From contig JAPYXD010000701.1 in assembly GCA_030998225.1 (NCBI GenBank), forward strand, positions 11,330,501 to 11,394,500: a stretch of 64,000 bases of DNA. Direction: 5' to 3'. Origin of the DNA: Diplolepis rosae. Its lineage: Eukaryota > Arthropoda > Insecta > Hymenoptera > Diplolepididae. The position numbers and the translations under genes are program-made. Shown one piece after another: positions 11,255-22,941 of this stretch (positions within the stretch are counted from its first letter, which is position 1; every line of letters begins with the position of its first letter). The notes beneath the pieces were generated by a model that searched no databases, was not told the origin of the DNA, and saw only the letters and a list, made by a program, of their open reading frames with translations.

Positions 11255-11840
11255 ACGTTTTTTTTTTGAGTTTAGACCTTCCATATAATTTTTTTCAAGT
11301 TTAGTACTTTCATTCAGAAAGGTTCGAGTTTATTTTTTAATTCCAGCACCTTTATGTATTTTTAAACTAAAAATTTTGAGATTTTTGGGCATTTCTTTGA
11401 CATTTTTTGACTTTGAATAACTTTTTTGTTTCTAACCAATTGTCATGATTCTTTCTTTATTTGGTTCCTTACAATATGTAGCAAATTTTTGGGTATGGAA
11501 AATAAGTTAACATGACTGAAAAAAAGTTACAAATAAAATCAAAAAATAAATAAAAATATCTCAAAATGTAAAAAAAAATGTTTGTAGTTATTTTTTTAGC
11601 TAGAGTGCCTTCCATAGCCAAAAAGTTGCTAAACATTGTAAGGAACCAAATAAAAAAAGAATCATGACAATTGGTTAGAAACAAAAAAGTTATTCAAAGT
11701 CAAAATAAGTCAAAGAAATGCCCAAAAATCTCAAAATTTTTAATTTAAAAATACATAAAGGTGCTGGAATTAGAAAAAAACCAAAAGCTTTCTGAATGAA
11801 ACTGAAAAATGAACTAAAAAATAAAAATATTAATTTTGCG
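11255..11840. mobile_element. Family A foldback chimera
   Basis: The left part (11265-11610) follows family A in reverse orientation, then switches at a shared CCAAAAAGT word near 11620 into an inverted copy of sequence already passed (GTAAGGAACCAAATAAA, CAAAAAAGTTATTCAAAGT). The result is a palindrome of about 200-bp arms. A remnant GGATCCCC terminus lies near 11840. The minus-strand frames at 11469-11923 belong to this repeat. Confidence 0.65.
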
Positions 11841-11980
11841 GATCCCCTTCTGGCGCTAGCTTTGCATGAAACGCCTAATCCGGCCCAAGCTAAGTTTAAC
11901 TGCTTAGGGAAATACAAGTACAAAGATAATTTTCATGCAATAAAATCTTCATGAAACGAAACAGTTTTCATACTTTCAAT

Positions 11981-12161
11981 CCCTCCTGTGCAGAAATCGC
12001 TTTATCATAGCCCAGATCGGTAATAAAATACACAGCCGGGCCTAGATCGAATCATACCACGTGACTAGGCTGTCAGATCTGGGCCTGGTCGAGCCATGTA
12101 ATTTAATAAAAATTTGGGTTACCACCCGACCAGGGCCACAGCACATTTCTACTTGCAGGGT
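11981..12161. mobile_element. Short hairpin MITE (GTAGAAAT ends)
   Basis: The ends CCCTCCTGTGCAGAAAT and ATTTCTACTTGCAGGG are complementary with mismatches. The interior has CCCAGATC / GATCTGGGC and GGGCCTAGATCG / GACCAGGGCC pairings. GC-rich for this window; related ends occur near 13844 and 16213. Confidence 0.5.
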
Positions 12162-12226
12162 GAGATAATTATAACAATTCTATAAATAATGATAAATCAC
12201 AAGTAATCGTGATTTTAAATGTTTAA

Positions 12227-12584
12227 GGGCATGTGATGTTTCCAAAATTAGGACATTCTATTGATTTTAGGTTTCTACATGTTTCAGTCTAAGATACATA
12301 AAATTTTGTCTTAAAAAATTTGGGAAATTGTAGAAAAGTTAAAAACGGACGTAGATAGACTACATTTGATTTCAAAAATGAAAACAAGTTCAATTTCACA
12401 AAATTTTCTGGAAATTTTTTTTCCATTGTCAAAACCAAAAGTAGTCTATCTACGTCCGTTTTTAAGTTTTCAACAGTTTCCGAAATTTTGAAAACAAAAT
12501 TTTATGTATCTTAGACTGAAACATGTAGAAACTAGACCAAAATGTTCACATGAACTTGCTACTTTTCTCAAATACCACATGCCC
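12227..12584. mobile_element. 358-bp TTAA MITE (GGGCATGTG ends), copy 1
   Basis: Flanked by TTAA at 12223-12226 and 12585-12588, with ends GGGCATGTGATG and ACCACATGCCC. Arms include AAAACGGACGTAGATAGACT and its complement. A diverged shorter copy is at 50817-51085. Confidence 0.8.
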
Positions 12585-12728
12585 TTAAATGTGCTTAATT
12601 TCTGTTAACTCAGTGATAATGAATTAGATTGAAGTATTCAGAAACACCCGATAGATCTAACTTCTGTTCAGAATTATATTTGTATCCCGTCTCTTGGAGG
12701 TTGTACGCGTTACAGCTAGAACCCTGTA

Positions 12729-12911
12729 GAGACGCTCTTGTCTGAATTTCACAAGGGTGGGTAGTTGGAAATTCTCCAATACTGTTGTTGAATGCCTTCA
12801 GAGTCAATTGGAATCACAAAAAGCATCTGCCACGTTTTCGTGGCCCACTATGGACTCTTGGCTATCAATCGAAGAGCAACACATCTTCCAAGATGATCAA
12901 TGGAGCCCATG
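12729..12911 (+). CDS. Exon-like open frame, product unknown
   Basis: In the plus frame containing codons from 12731 there is an open stretch of about 60 codons, rich in Trp, Ser and Gln, with balanced codon use. It is bounded by a possible acceptor (CCCTGTAG ending at 12728) and a strong donor (GTGAGT starting at 12912). The protein would contain three WS-type words near its end and no domain I recognise. The opposite strand is also open at 12610-12807, so coding is unproven. The surroundings (12600-12960) are single-copy in this window and GC-richer than the flanks. It could be one exon of a gene with very large introns, or chance. Confidence 0.25.
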
Positions 12912-13563
12912 GTGAGTTGCCAGTCTTGCAAATTAAGCCTCCCTTAATTACCATTTTTTGTATTCAAGAATACAATCCTGTTTCGGAGAACTGACTATCA
13001 AATAAATACTGCAGGTTCATCTCCAGGATTAATATAAAACTACAATCACGATTATAAATTAATAATAAAGATCTTGAAGATATTATTACATTTTTCTGTA
13101 AAGTCTACTTACCATCAATTTGTAATACGAAGAACAATATTTAAATACATATCACTTATGTCAAAAAAAGAAAAAATTGAGGCTAAAGTACAAAAGCTCA
13201 GAAAAGTTCTTGAACGAACAACATAAATTTAATAGGTATTATAGCGTACTTCCTTATCCTGTAAATTTAACAGTCCTTTCAGTTATATTTATCGATTAAT
13301 CTGTCATATTTACAAAACAAACGGTGGATCGTACTGAAATATCTGATAAATTTTCAGAAATTTTATGCTGTTACTATTATAACTTATGGATTTAGTAAAT
13401 ATAACAGATTTTTCTACGTGTCGCGAGAAGTGATATATTTGGAGGACCCTGGACATACGTACAATAAAAAATTTTATTTTGAAAAAAAATTACATTTCCT
13501 CGTTTAATGAACGTTCAGAACTGTAAGTAAATGTTACAGAGGATGATCAAATTATTATGATTA

Positions 13564-13848
13564 CACTCAGAAAAAAGATTTGATTAAATGAAAGTAAATG
13601 ATTTGTTTAAAAAGCTTTTTTTTATTCAAACGAAAGATTCAGTTAAATTAACTAACATATGTTTAGTTTAAAAAAAATATTGTTGGGCCAAATAAATTTT
13701 TGTTTAAATAAAATAATTTCTTCTTCAAAACAAACAAATTATTGCATTCGTATATAGTTAAAGATACAGTTTGTTTGATTCAAGGCAGAAATTTATTTGA
13801 TTTAAACAAATTTTTATTTGATTCAATCAAATATTGTTTCTACCCGTG
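13564..13848. mobile_element. 285-bp TA-flanked MITE (CACTCAGAAAAAAG end)
   Basis: Ends CACTCAGAAAAAAGATTTG and CAAATATTGTTTCTACCCGTG are flanked by TA at 13562-13563 and 13849-13850. The interior is built from TTTGTTTAAA and TTTGATT words on both strands. Confidence 0.65.
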
Positions 13849-14035
13849 TAGAAATATCCCCACCTTTCCTTATTTCAAGTTGGGTTCTAGTGGGGCCCGG
13901 ACTAGAATTTCCTAATATAGAAAAGACTAATAGGGGCTCTGTCAGGTGCCAGTGAGGAATTCCTTGTTTCGCTTAAGTAAGGAAAATCTATTTGTATCTG
14001 GCGGGGCCCCGACTAGAGAATCCCTACTTGTAATA
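13849..14035. repeat. GTAGAAAT/GGGGCCC repeat, copy 1
   Basis: Words TAGTGGGGCCCGGACTAGAA and GGGGCCCCGACTAGAGAAT recur. Related sequence, inverted, is at 15985-16213 with the same ACCCGTRTAGAAAT-like end. The two could be separate copies or the ends of one larger element. Confidence 0.4.
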
Positions 14036-15019
14036 TTTATGGTTAAGGTTAGGTCCATTAGATACAACATAACCTTTATTCTTTATTCCCATTAAAATTT
14101 GATTTTATCTGAGAAAAATGGAGATTTTCTGAACACGGTCTTGGATAAAATCAATACTTAAGAGGAATCAAGCACTTTTAAGAAAACTTTTTATACTTTT
14201 GACTCGAATTCGCATGTAATCATAATAATCATATGCGACCACGTGTGTGTATGTGTGTGTATCTGATTGTGTCGGGGTAGTAACAATAACTAAACATGGG
14301 GTGAATAGTAAAATCAATTGAAGCTTTCATAGTAAACGTAAGCAGTAGAAATTATTACATAAGAGTAGTTAGAAAAACAAACTGATGATAAGTAAATAAG
14401 TGTACTATTTTTTTTAATAGTACTTCATTAGTTGGAATTACTTATTGTGATAACTTGAATGCATAATTTCGTTATGAGATTATTTTCTTGATTCAAAAGT
14501 TTCACCATATTTTTGGAATTGAAAAAACTCAACTTTTTTAGATTCTGAACATACGTTGATTTTACTGTTGAAAACAAAAATTAAAGGAATCATAACCTGT
14601 ATAAAGTATCACTAATATACAATAATGAAAATTAATATTTCTAAAATGTATATAAATCTTTTTATTATGTAATGTTATTTAATTCCAAAATTTAATCAGT
14701 TTCTTTTAAAAATATTTTATTCGATTGCAAATCGATTTAATAATTAAAAATCTTAAAAAACAAATTTTCAAAAGAGGTGCTATGAAAAACACAATGTTCC
14801 ACATAGTGATTTTATGCATTTGATTTTAGGAATTTTATTTTACACAACTTTATATTTAACTTTGAAGTGACATGCTTGATAACATGTCTAGTATTATATC
14901 GACCCAAATTCATAGAATTTTTGTTAATTTCTTGTTATTTTGGCATAGGGCCAGTTTCATCTTATTTTATTTGATTAAAAATGTCACTATTAGATGTAAA
15001 AATGCGCAAAAAGAAAGAA
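14036..15019. other. AT-rich sequence without recognisable gene
   Basis: It contains a GT-rich microsatellite at 14241-14262 and a stretch of plain AT-rich DNA. No domain-bearing frame or clear inverted repeat was found. Confidence 0.4.
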
Positions 15020-15072
15020 AGGCAAACGTTTCGGCCACATATGGGGGCCCTCTTCAGTGCCATAAATTGAAA
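15015..15072 (-). repeat. CACTGAAGAGG...GGCCGAAACG motif, retroelement-like remnant
   Basis: The minus strand reads CACTGAAGAGGGCCCCCATA then GTGGCCGAAACG. A related plus-strand motif is at 47652-47692 (CACTGAAGAAGGCCCACATT). Such words often mark 3' parts of old retroelement copies; that assignment is recollection rather than proof. Confidence 0.3.
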
Positions 15073-15984
15073 GGTTAATTCAAAATTTCTGTAGAACATT
15101 AGAATATAAGAAATAATTAAATTAAGGATTATCATAGAATTCAAAAACTGATCTCATAGCTTGCAATTCAAAATGAAGTAGTCCAGTATGCAGCATCACG
15201 AATCGAAAAAATATTTAGAGTTCACTGTGAATAAAAAACCGGATAAATGAAAAAACATAAAAAATTTGGCACACGAACCGACCGCAATTTTTTAGAAAAT
15301 TTTATTATTAAAGAAGGATGCCAAATTGGTTATCAATGGCAAAACGCGAACAAGGTTTACATTTTTGAAAACTTTGCGGTGAAGACTTATTTAAATATAG
15401 TGACTGTGACAACTTTACATAGTCGCTGTGACTACATTACTTAGTTACGGCGACCACTTTTAGTAGCTACATTGACGGATCAACCATTGCTTGAATTCAA
15501 CCACAAAAAGTAGTTAAGGACATTTTCAACTACATCTATCACGTCAATATGGCCAGGATTTTTTCTCAGTGTAAATAAATTTTTGAAATGTACTAAGAAT
15601 ATTCATCGATTCAACTACTGCTCTAATTTGATTTACCTATGTTCCTGGAGTTCACTCAACTTCAAAAATGACACTGGTAAGTTAAAAAGTAGTCAAACCT
15701 ATTGAGATTTTTTTTCGGTGTACGTGTAACGAAAAAGTACTGTCAATTTACTCAGAAAAAATTTCCTAGTTTGAAAACAGATTTTTTACTGTGAAAACAG
15801 TAAACTTAACCTTTCAAGCGGATATCCCTCCGTTGCCGTTAAAAACGGTAAATATTAGAGTCTTAACTCGAATTTTCCCTGTACTTTTTCTCTCAGTGTG
15901 GAAAATCCTCTTTATTTAGTATTTTTTCAGTGAGATACATGAACAAAATTGGTCACGTGACTCTGCTGATATATGCCCTTAAAT

Positions 15985-16213
15985 ACAATGCGGAGGTCTA
16001 ATAGGGCCCTAATGGTGTTCTTTTTTGTAGGTGGGGTAATGTAAGGGCTGACCTCACTAAACCCCTACTAGAAAGTCTAGTTGGGCCCACCTTGACAAAA
16101 GCGTTACGGTACCGACGGGGCCATGACTAGTTTTCCACGATCTATTCCGACTAGAAATAGGGCAAAATTGTCAGTGCTCGACTAGGCCCCTATCGAAATT
16201 TCTATACGGGTAA
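15985..16213. repeat. GTAGAAAT/GGGGCCC repeat, copy 2
   Basis: CTACTAGAAAGTCTAGTTGG, GACTAGGCCCCTA and a terminal GAAATTTCTATACGGGT match the 13849-14035 repeat in inverted orientation. GC-rich relative to the surrounding sequence. Confidence 0.4.
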
Positions 16214-16304
16214 ATTCACTTACAATATTCAAAGTAATTGATTTATCTCATCTATATTTCACGTAAGGCAATATGTTCCGAATTTAGTAAAATAACTTTT
16301 TGTA

Positions 16305-16659
16305 CACGCAGAAAAAAAGACTGTAGAATCAATAGATGTCATCTGCTGGAATAGGGACAGCAGATTTTTTTTGTAATATTTACAGATTTCTCTGTTGGAT
16401 TTACAGATTGTTTGTAAACTCAACAGATGAAGAACTTGTAAAATCTACAGAAATGTCTGTTAGAATTACGGATTTCTCTTTTTTCTTGAAATCCGTAATT
16501 CTAACAGACATTTCTGTAGATTTTACAGGTTCTTCATCTGTTGAGTTTACAAACAATCTGTCAATCCAACAGAAAAATCTGTAAATATTACAAAAAAAAT
16601 CTGCTGTCCCTATTCCAGCAGATGACATCTGTTGATTCAACAGTTTTTTCTTCTCCGTG
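16305..16659. mobile_element. TA-flanked palindromic MITE M1, copy 2
   Basis: A 355-bp inverted repeat, highly similar to 6161-6509, with TA at 16303-16304 and 16660-16661. The ends are CACGCAGAAAAAAAG and TTCTTCTCCGTG. It differs from copy 1 mainly by a few extra bases (GAAGAACC) in both arms, so the two arms changed together. Confidence 0.85.
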
Positions 16660-16979
16660 TAAATATGTAAAAATCACTTAGGAACGTTCATCTGCTTCTA
16701 AAATTGGACAATTATAAACAAATTTATTTTAAAAAACATTTTTTATCATAATTTGAAAATTTAGGACCAGATAAACGTACTTTACTGCTTTTTACTTAAT
16801 AACTCAAAGTTTCAATTCGATATCTCAATTAATGTGAAAATTCGAAGGACGAAAAGAAAGTGTCAGTAAGGTAGAAATCAGATAAGTCATACATGGTCTT
16901 GAAAAATCATATCAACCTGTTACAATCAATTTTTCATGAAGTTGGTGTGGTTACGTGTTTTACTAGGTTAGGTTAGTTA

Positions 16980-17290
16980 GTTTGTTATTAATTAAACGAC
17001 GAAAGCGTGCAGTTCTCCAAGCCGAGAGCTACGATCCATAAAAATGTCGGGACTTCTGACTGACGGCCGGAAGCCGAGAGATGGACAAGGCCAATTGTTT
17101 ATATTACCCCAAACAACAATGGACAATTCAGCGGCGTGTGTAAATATATATACCTAACCGGCTAATGCCAACGAACCGTCGTGTATACTCTTCCCAAGAA
17201 TTCGACCATACCAGCTGATATGATAATGTCGACGCTTTTTCATTCACGCTAGCTTACCTCTTACAATTAGTGGGAAGTTTACCATTAGGC
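16980..17290. other. GC-richer single-copy island
   Basis: CpG-containing sequence of balanced composition (for example GACGGCCGGAAGCCGAGAG), with no inverted repeat, no second copy and no convincing frame. Candidate regulatory or gene-flanking DNA by inference. Confidence 0.35.
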
Positions 17291-17456
17291 CTATTATACA
17301 TATTTAGCCAATGTTGAAAGTCAATACGGCAATTAACCGAATGATATTAAAAAGTAGTATTAAGTGAAAACTTAAAATCAGAGAAAGTAATGATCTATTA
17401 CTGGGCGCAGACTGACAGTCGATGTTTCATTAAAACGTAGACCAAGTCCGAAAATT

Positions 17457-17990
17457 AAGGGGGGCGCCCTATCCAGCACGTCAAAAAGTGGTCATTTTTT
17501 GGGATTTTTTTTCACTCGGAAAATAAAAACACACACGAATAATTTTTTGCATATATTTAAAGATATGTTTGAACTACAAAAAAAAGCATTTTTTCAAGAA
17601 CTAAAATAAAAAAATGGCGGACTTATTGATGATCGCGTGTGGCGTGTCGCGGCGGACGGATTTTTCGCGGTACATCATGGAGCCCAAAGTTTTTATCTGA
17701 AACATGCAACCCAATTTTTTTATTATTCAGCAGGCTTCCCCCGAGTGCATGAATGTCAGCAACTCCAAAAAATTTGATTTCAAAATATTGAAATCACGTC
17801 ATGAAAAAAAAGTGCTTTTTTTCGTCATTTTTGGCTGCTAAATGTGGCTAAAAAGTGTATAAAAAAACTTTTTTTTTTATAATTTCAGACATTCATGCAC
17901 TCGTTTATTTAATAATTTACAAAAAACTTTTTAGAAATCGAAAATCGGTTTAGTAGTTTTTTCACAATCGTGTACCGCAATTTGGAAAAC
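17457..17990. mobile_element. TTAA element left end and body, partial
   Basis: A TTAA at 17455-17458 is followed by GGGGGGCGCCCTATCC, typical of a GC-rich terminal repeat. The body is T-rich with a CpG-rich patch at 17630-17680. The expected complementary right end was not found. Confidence 0.35.
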
Positions 17991-18639
17991 ATAGTTTTGA
18001 GAAAAATCGATTTAAAGTTTCGAGTTTCGAGCTGTGACCCACAGCGGCCACAGCGCGCCCGAACTGTGGGTGTCACAATATTCAGAGTTGAGTCATAATA
18101 TTTTGAGAATATACTTTCAAGACATGACCCAATCGATTAATGAAAAAAAAAAAAGAAACTCAGTCGAGAAGTTTTTGTTTCGAATTTTTCTCCGTGTAAA
18201 GTTGCATACCAAGACGCCAGTTCCTTGTTTCTTGTCATACTTCACTAGATTAGTAAGAACGTATTTTGAGCGAGCCTATAAAATGTCATTTGTTTACTCG
18301 CTTTTTCTCCTTTTTGCTCACGAGTAAAATTCTCGTTCCTTAGAGGTCAGTATAATAATAATTTATAATAATTTTAGCGAAGTATTGTAATACTTTGTGA
18401 CATACCAAATGCTAAATAATGTTTCACAGTTCGGTAAACTTTAAAAATGTAAAAAAATTTCAGCCCTGATAAGAGTGTAAGAATGACAAAAATGTTACAT
18501 ACTATAACATACTTCCTATTTAATTCTAACAACACATTTGGGTAATTTTTCCCAATGAAATCAAAAAATCTGAAAAAATTGTGATTAAATTAATTTCATC
18601 GTTTTTTTTTGTATTAAGTTTTTTTATTCCGTACACTCT

Positions 18640-18970
18640 TACTTCTGCAACATAGGGAAATATTGAAGAATGAGATCAAGGGGAGAATAGTCAGGGGGAT
18701 GAAGTACGAGCATTAAAGTGTGCATCTGGTAAGCCACTGGTCTCGTTTTGCAAAAAAATAAATCCACAGAAAAAAGTACCTAAATACAACGTTGTTTGCG
18801 ATTGATTTGTCGGAAGCACCCTTCTATTTTCCACTCTACTTTTGGTCCTTGGGGTGGCGTTTACTAGGGAAGCAAATTTGAATGCTATTTCAGGGATGTC
18901 CTCAACAATAGTTGCTTTTTGTATTGTCAATGGTCTACAGCGGTTCGCTATTTGTTACCCAATATTGCAA
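18640..18970. other. GC-richer single-copy island
   Basis: Balanced composition and no repeat match. A minus-strand frame of 79 codons (18691-18930) is present but has no recognisable domain and no obvious splice sites, so it is not called as a gene. Confidence 0.3.
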
Positions 18971-18999
18971 CGATTGTAAACTTGAAAAAGTACCTAGTG

Positions 19000-20130
19000 G
19001 ACAGTTTTTATAGGCCCATCTAATTTATATTTTGTTATAACGAGCAGAAAGTCATATTTCCAATCAAAAAGCACTGAATGTGTACATTTAACAAGAACTA
19101 TTATTTTTCTTTGTTTTTATATTCTAAAAATATTTTTTTCATCAATATTAAAGTTTTCCATCGGCACCTTAAACTTTTATTTTATACGTATAACGTAAAC
19201 GTAAGAATATAAATTCAATCGTATTACTGGGGTAATAATATTTATCGCATTATTCTATGGATTCTACCATTACGTCAAAAAATTATAATAATTATTTGTC
19301 TTCCTCGTAGAAATAATTAATTCCATGAAACAAACAAACCAGATCTATAATTCAGGATACAAAATATATGTATGTAGATGTATACATATATGGAATATTT
19401 CGTACACAAAGTATAATGTAGTTTGAATCACATTGGGCTAATCAAACCACAGTAACAGTATGGCAGCAACTAGCTTGTTTGTTTAGATAGAATTTCAATA
19501 TTATGGTTGATTTTAATTAATATCACTATGGGAAATACTACAATATCATTTAATATCAGGATTATGATTTAAATCTGAAGAGAATATCTGCCACAATTCA
19601 CTGCAAGCTAAGATGAAACGGAAAAAGTATAATAAATCGATTATAATACACATAATTAATACAAGATTGTAAAATTGAAAAAGGTTTAAGAACATTCAAA
19701 TTTAAGTGTTCTATAAATTTGAAACATTATTAATAATTTGAATATTCAGAATCACAAAAAATTATAATCCGAATTTTTCAACTTGAAAATCTTCACTTTT
19801 CTGAAGGTTAAATTTTCAAAATTTAAAACTTACTAATCTTTTACAAGTCAAAAAAGTTTTTTATATTCAATATAATAATATACGAGTTATTTCTACATCC
19901 AGAAAAAAGTTTTATTTTAATCTGAGAAATCGTTTTTTGACTTAATTTCTTCACTTCGAAGTAAAAACACCTTCAGAACAAATATAAATTTATTTGATTT
20001 TAATAAATCACGTTTTTAGCCTTTTTTAAATAAAAGCAATTTTTATTAACATTATTTATTTAATTTAAAAAAATATTTTTTTCATTCAAATCCAGCACTG
20101 GCAAAAACTCAAGAAATAATTTAATTTAAA
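19000..20130. other. AT-rich stretch
   Basis: Very AT-rich sequence with short TTTGATT/AATCAAA words. No gene, RNA or bounded element was recognised. Confidence 0.4.
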
Positions 20131-20522
20131 CAATTGAATTTTTTTTTAATTTGGAACTAATTTTTTCCGATTTTTTTGTTTCTAAACTTTTGTTGAAGTT
20201 TTTTCAGTATGCAGGCAAAATTTTGAAATGGAGAAATGAAAACTGTAGGTGTAATTAATTTTTAAAATCTGTCCCGCGCGTTGCAACGAGCGAGCTCGCA
20301 CGCTGCAACTACGCTTAAGCTTGTTTAGGAATGCTCGGACTCGAAGCACGTGTGGCAATGAACCGCTGCAATGGGCGGGACAGATTTTATAAATTAATTA
20401 CACCTACAGTTTTCATTTTTCCATTCCAAAATTTTGCCTGCACATTGAAAAAATTTCAACAAAAATTTAGAAAAACATAAATCGGAAAAAAATTAGTTCA
20501 AAATTTAAAAAAAATTCAATTG
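20131..20522. mobile_element. Foldback with GC-rich loop
   Basis: Arms of about 147 bp (20131-20277 and 20375-20522) begin CAATTGAATTTTTTT and end in GTCCCGC / GCGGGAC. They contain ACTGTAGGTGTAATTAATT and its complement. The 97-base loop is GC-rich (GAGCGAGCTCGCACG and similar words), in sharp contrast to the AT-rich arms. Confidence 0.75.
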
Positions 20523-20924
20523 TTTATAAAAATGTACTATATTGTTATTACAAAAAAAAACAACGAAATGTGTGCTATAACTTTTTTGAAAGTTTGTACT
20601 CTTTCACGCATTTCAAGTGCAAGGGTTACATCTTGTATTAAAAACTGCTTTTACAGTGAGCTGGTAGAAAAAAAAAAATTTTCCCGAGTGCCAAACTTAA
20701 AAAAATTATATCTCGAAATTTTGAAGTATCACATTGAATAAAAAAAACGTGTCGATTATTTTCAAAGTAAGAAGGCAAAAAAAATATTAATTTCCTATGA
20801 AATGACCCATATATACTATGCGACTGCGTATATATTCATTTCGTTAATTCAAAGAAAAAACAAAATAGTCAGGAAATTTCTTTAAATCAAAATTTGATTC
20901 AAAGAATTTTTTTTTAAAAATTAA

Positions 20925-21281
20925 GGTCATGGATCAATCGGTTCACGTGACTAAAGTATACATTCATTCGTTCATGTAAAATAATTTTTTCAATTTACAA
21001 AGTATCTTTCTGAAAATTTGTGAAACGTAACGAAAGACATTAAAGCACGTCTGTTAACTTACTTTTAGTAAAAATTTTGAAAAAATTCGGAAACTTATCG
21101 ACAATTAATGTTAACTGTAAAATTTTTTGCAAAATTTTCACTCAAACGAAGTTGACAGACGTTCTCTATCGTGTTCTGTAGTATTTTCCAAATTTTTAGG
21201 AAGGTATTTTGTAAAATAAAAAAGTTATCTTACACAAACTTTTACAGGAATTTGGTCACGTGATCTGGTTGATCCATGGCA
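20925..21281. mobile_element. GGCCATGG-type TTAA MITE, copy 2
   Basis: Terminal repeats GGTCATGGATCAATCGGTTC and GGTTGATCCATGGCA with flanking TTAA (20921-20924 and 21282-21285). TTAACTTACTTTTAGTAAAA and GAAGTTGACAGACG form subterminal inverted repeats. 357 bp. Confidence 0.75.
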
Positions 21282-21285
21282 TTAA

Positions 21286-21832
21286 GGCCAAGAGCCAAGC
21301 TGGTCACGTGACAAAAATTATATGTTAATTCAACCTTGTAAGATAACTTTTTTGTTTATAAAATATCTTGCTCAAAATTTGGTAAATGTATCAGAAGATA
21401 ATAAAGAACGCCTGTTAACTCCGTTCTAGTAAAGATTCTGTAATTTTTTCATTTTAAATTATAAAACTAATGTATTATCGGCAATTAAAGTTCTGTAACT
21501 ACATTTTTACAGAGAATGAAATATCGTCTTGAAATTTTGGGAAATTAATCAAAAATTATTGAGATAGGTCTGTTATGTATTGAATATTCATAATGATGTA
21601 AAAAATTTTTACAAAAATAAGTAATTTTAGAAAACTTGCAGCGTATTATTAATGAAAAATAAAAAAAATAATTTATTTAATGCACCACGTCTTCCCCTAT
21701 TCTTTCCATGTGTTTATAGTTATCAATCCTTAAATTTTTACCGATTTATTTTGATTAAAAATTTTATATACAGAGAAAAAAAATCGATAGCCAGTGACTG
21801 AATTGTTCACATGACCTGCCTCGCCTATGGCC
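21286..21832. mobile_element. GGCCATGG-type TTAA MITE, copy 3, abutting copy 2
   Basis: It starts immediately after the shared TTAA 21282-21285 and ends before TTAA 21833-21836. The ends are GGCCAAGAGCCAAGCTGGTC and a diverged GCCTATGGCC. More diverged and longer (547 bp) than copy 2. Confidence 0.6.
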
Positions 21833-22029
21833 TTAAAGAAACGTTTTTTTGGATGTAGACGCTCCTTCAAAAACTGAAGATATTACTCAGCCATACATTT
21901 TTAAAATTATTTAATTTATTACGATACATAGAAGAAATGTTTAAATATCACGATTAAATTTTTTACAAGAAATTTAATAAATTATGCCTATAATAATCAT
22001 AATTTTAAATATCTTTTTATTTTTAGTTG

Positions 22030-22640
22030 TTGGCGAATGTACCTAAAGTGGAATAAGGGAAAGAATCTCTGGGTCTGGAGCACATCGAAGTGCTCGGTTA
22101 ATAATTTCTGATATAATACGATTTAAAATTACCAAGTTTAATATTAAATAATTAATTTTAATACTGGCGTCCCGACCCGCTGCAGAAGACTCGAGTACTA
22201 TTCGAGTGGAAGACGGTATGAGGATAGGGGGGGGGGGGGGAGATGCGTTACGGGGGCAGCAGCAGGCCCGCACCCAGGAGGCACCTATAAATTTATAAAG
22301 TTAATAAATACATAATGGGCAGTGCTGCTTTGTAGCCGCCTCTGCATAGGTACTATAGACTACTTTACTGTAAAGGCAAAAGACTCCCAACCCCTTTCAC
22401 CCTCTCATGGTCGTGCTCCTTCTCACTCTCTCTCTCTTTCTCTCTGTAGTCACCCATGCTTCTTCATACACGCTGGTTCGATTCGTGAAATTTTTACGAA
22501 TGAAATTTCGAGTATATAAGCTCAACGCGTTTCCGTTATTTTAATGAATAATTTACGACACACCGAGTTGATGGAGTGAAACTATTCTTTGTTGTTTCTC
22601 CCGTCTCCGTCGAAATTCAAAGGCAATGTAGAATTGGCAA
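22030..22640. other. GC-richer single-copy island with G-run and CT microsatellite
   Basis: It contains a G-run near 22229-22241, CT-rich sequence (22420-22450) and balanced CpG-containing DNA to about 22610. The frame at 22043-22273 on the minus strand spans the G-run and is unconvincing. Candidate promoter or 5' flanking region; not proven. Confidence 0.4.
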
Positions 22641-22941
22641 TATCCAATTTGAAAATTACTTGGGGAAATTTTATTTCATGTAATATAGGTTAGCATTTAG
22701 TTTTCAAAAATGTGGTAGTTTTTACTATATCTATATCTGCCCGGAAGCTAATTAGCTTTCCAAGAGTGAGACAAATTTGATTTTGGGTATTTGATGAAAA
22801 TTCTGTTTGAGGTCTGATTAGGAAGTCTAGAATGAGTCACACGGCGTTGGATATGAAATTCTGTTCTTACACTGTTGGAAATGTTCGGAAATTCCTAAAA
22901 TTTTTATGTTACAAAGGTAACGTGAAATTTGACGATATTAA

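Noticed and set aside
11469..11923. Two minus-strand frames rich in Phe/Leu
   Set aside because: They are translations of family A repeat sequence that recurs elsewhere without the frame being kept.
16960..16982. TTAGG-like telomeric repeat (TAGGTTAGGTTAGTTAG)
   Set aside because: Only about two imperfect units; too short to be telomeric.
18691..18930. 79-codon minus-strand frame in a single-copy island
   Set aside because: No recognisable family, and the context gives no splice or polyadenylation support.
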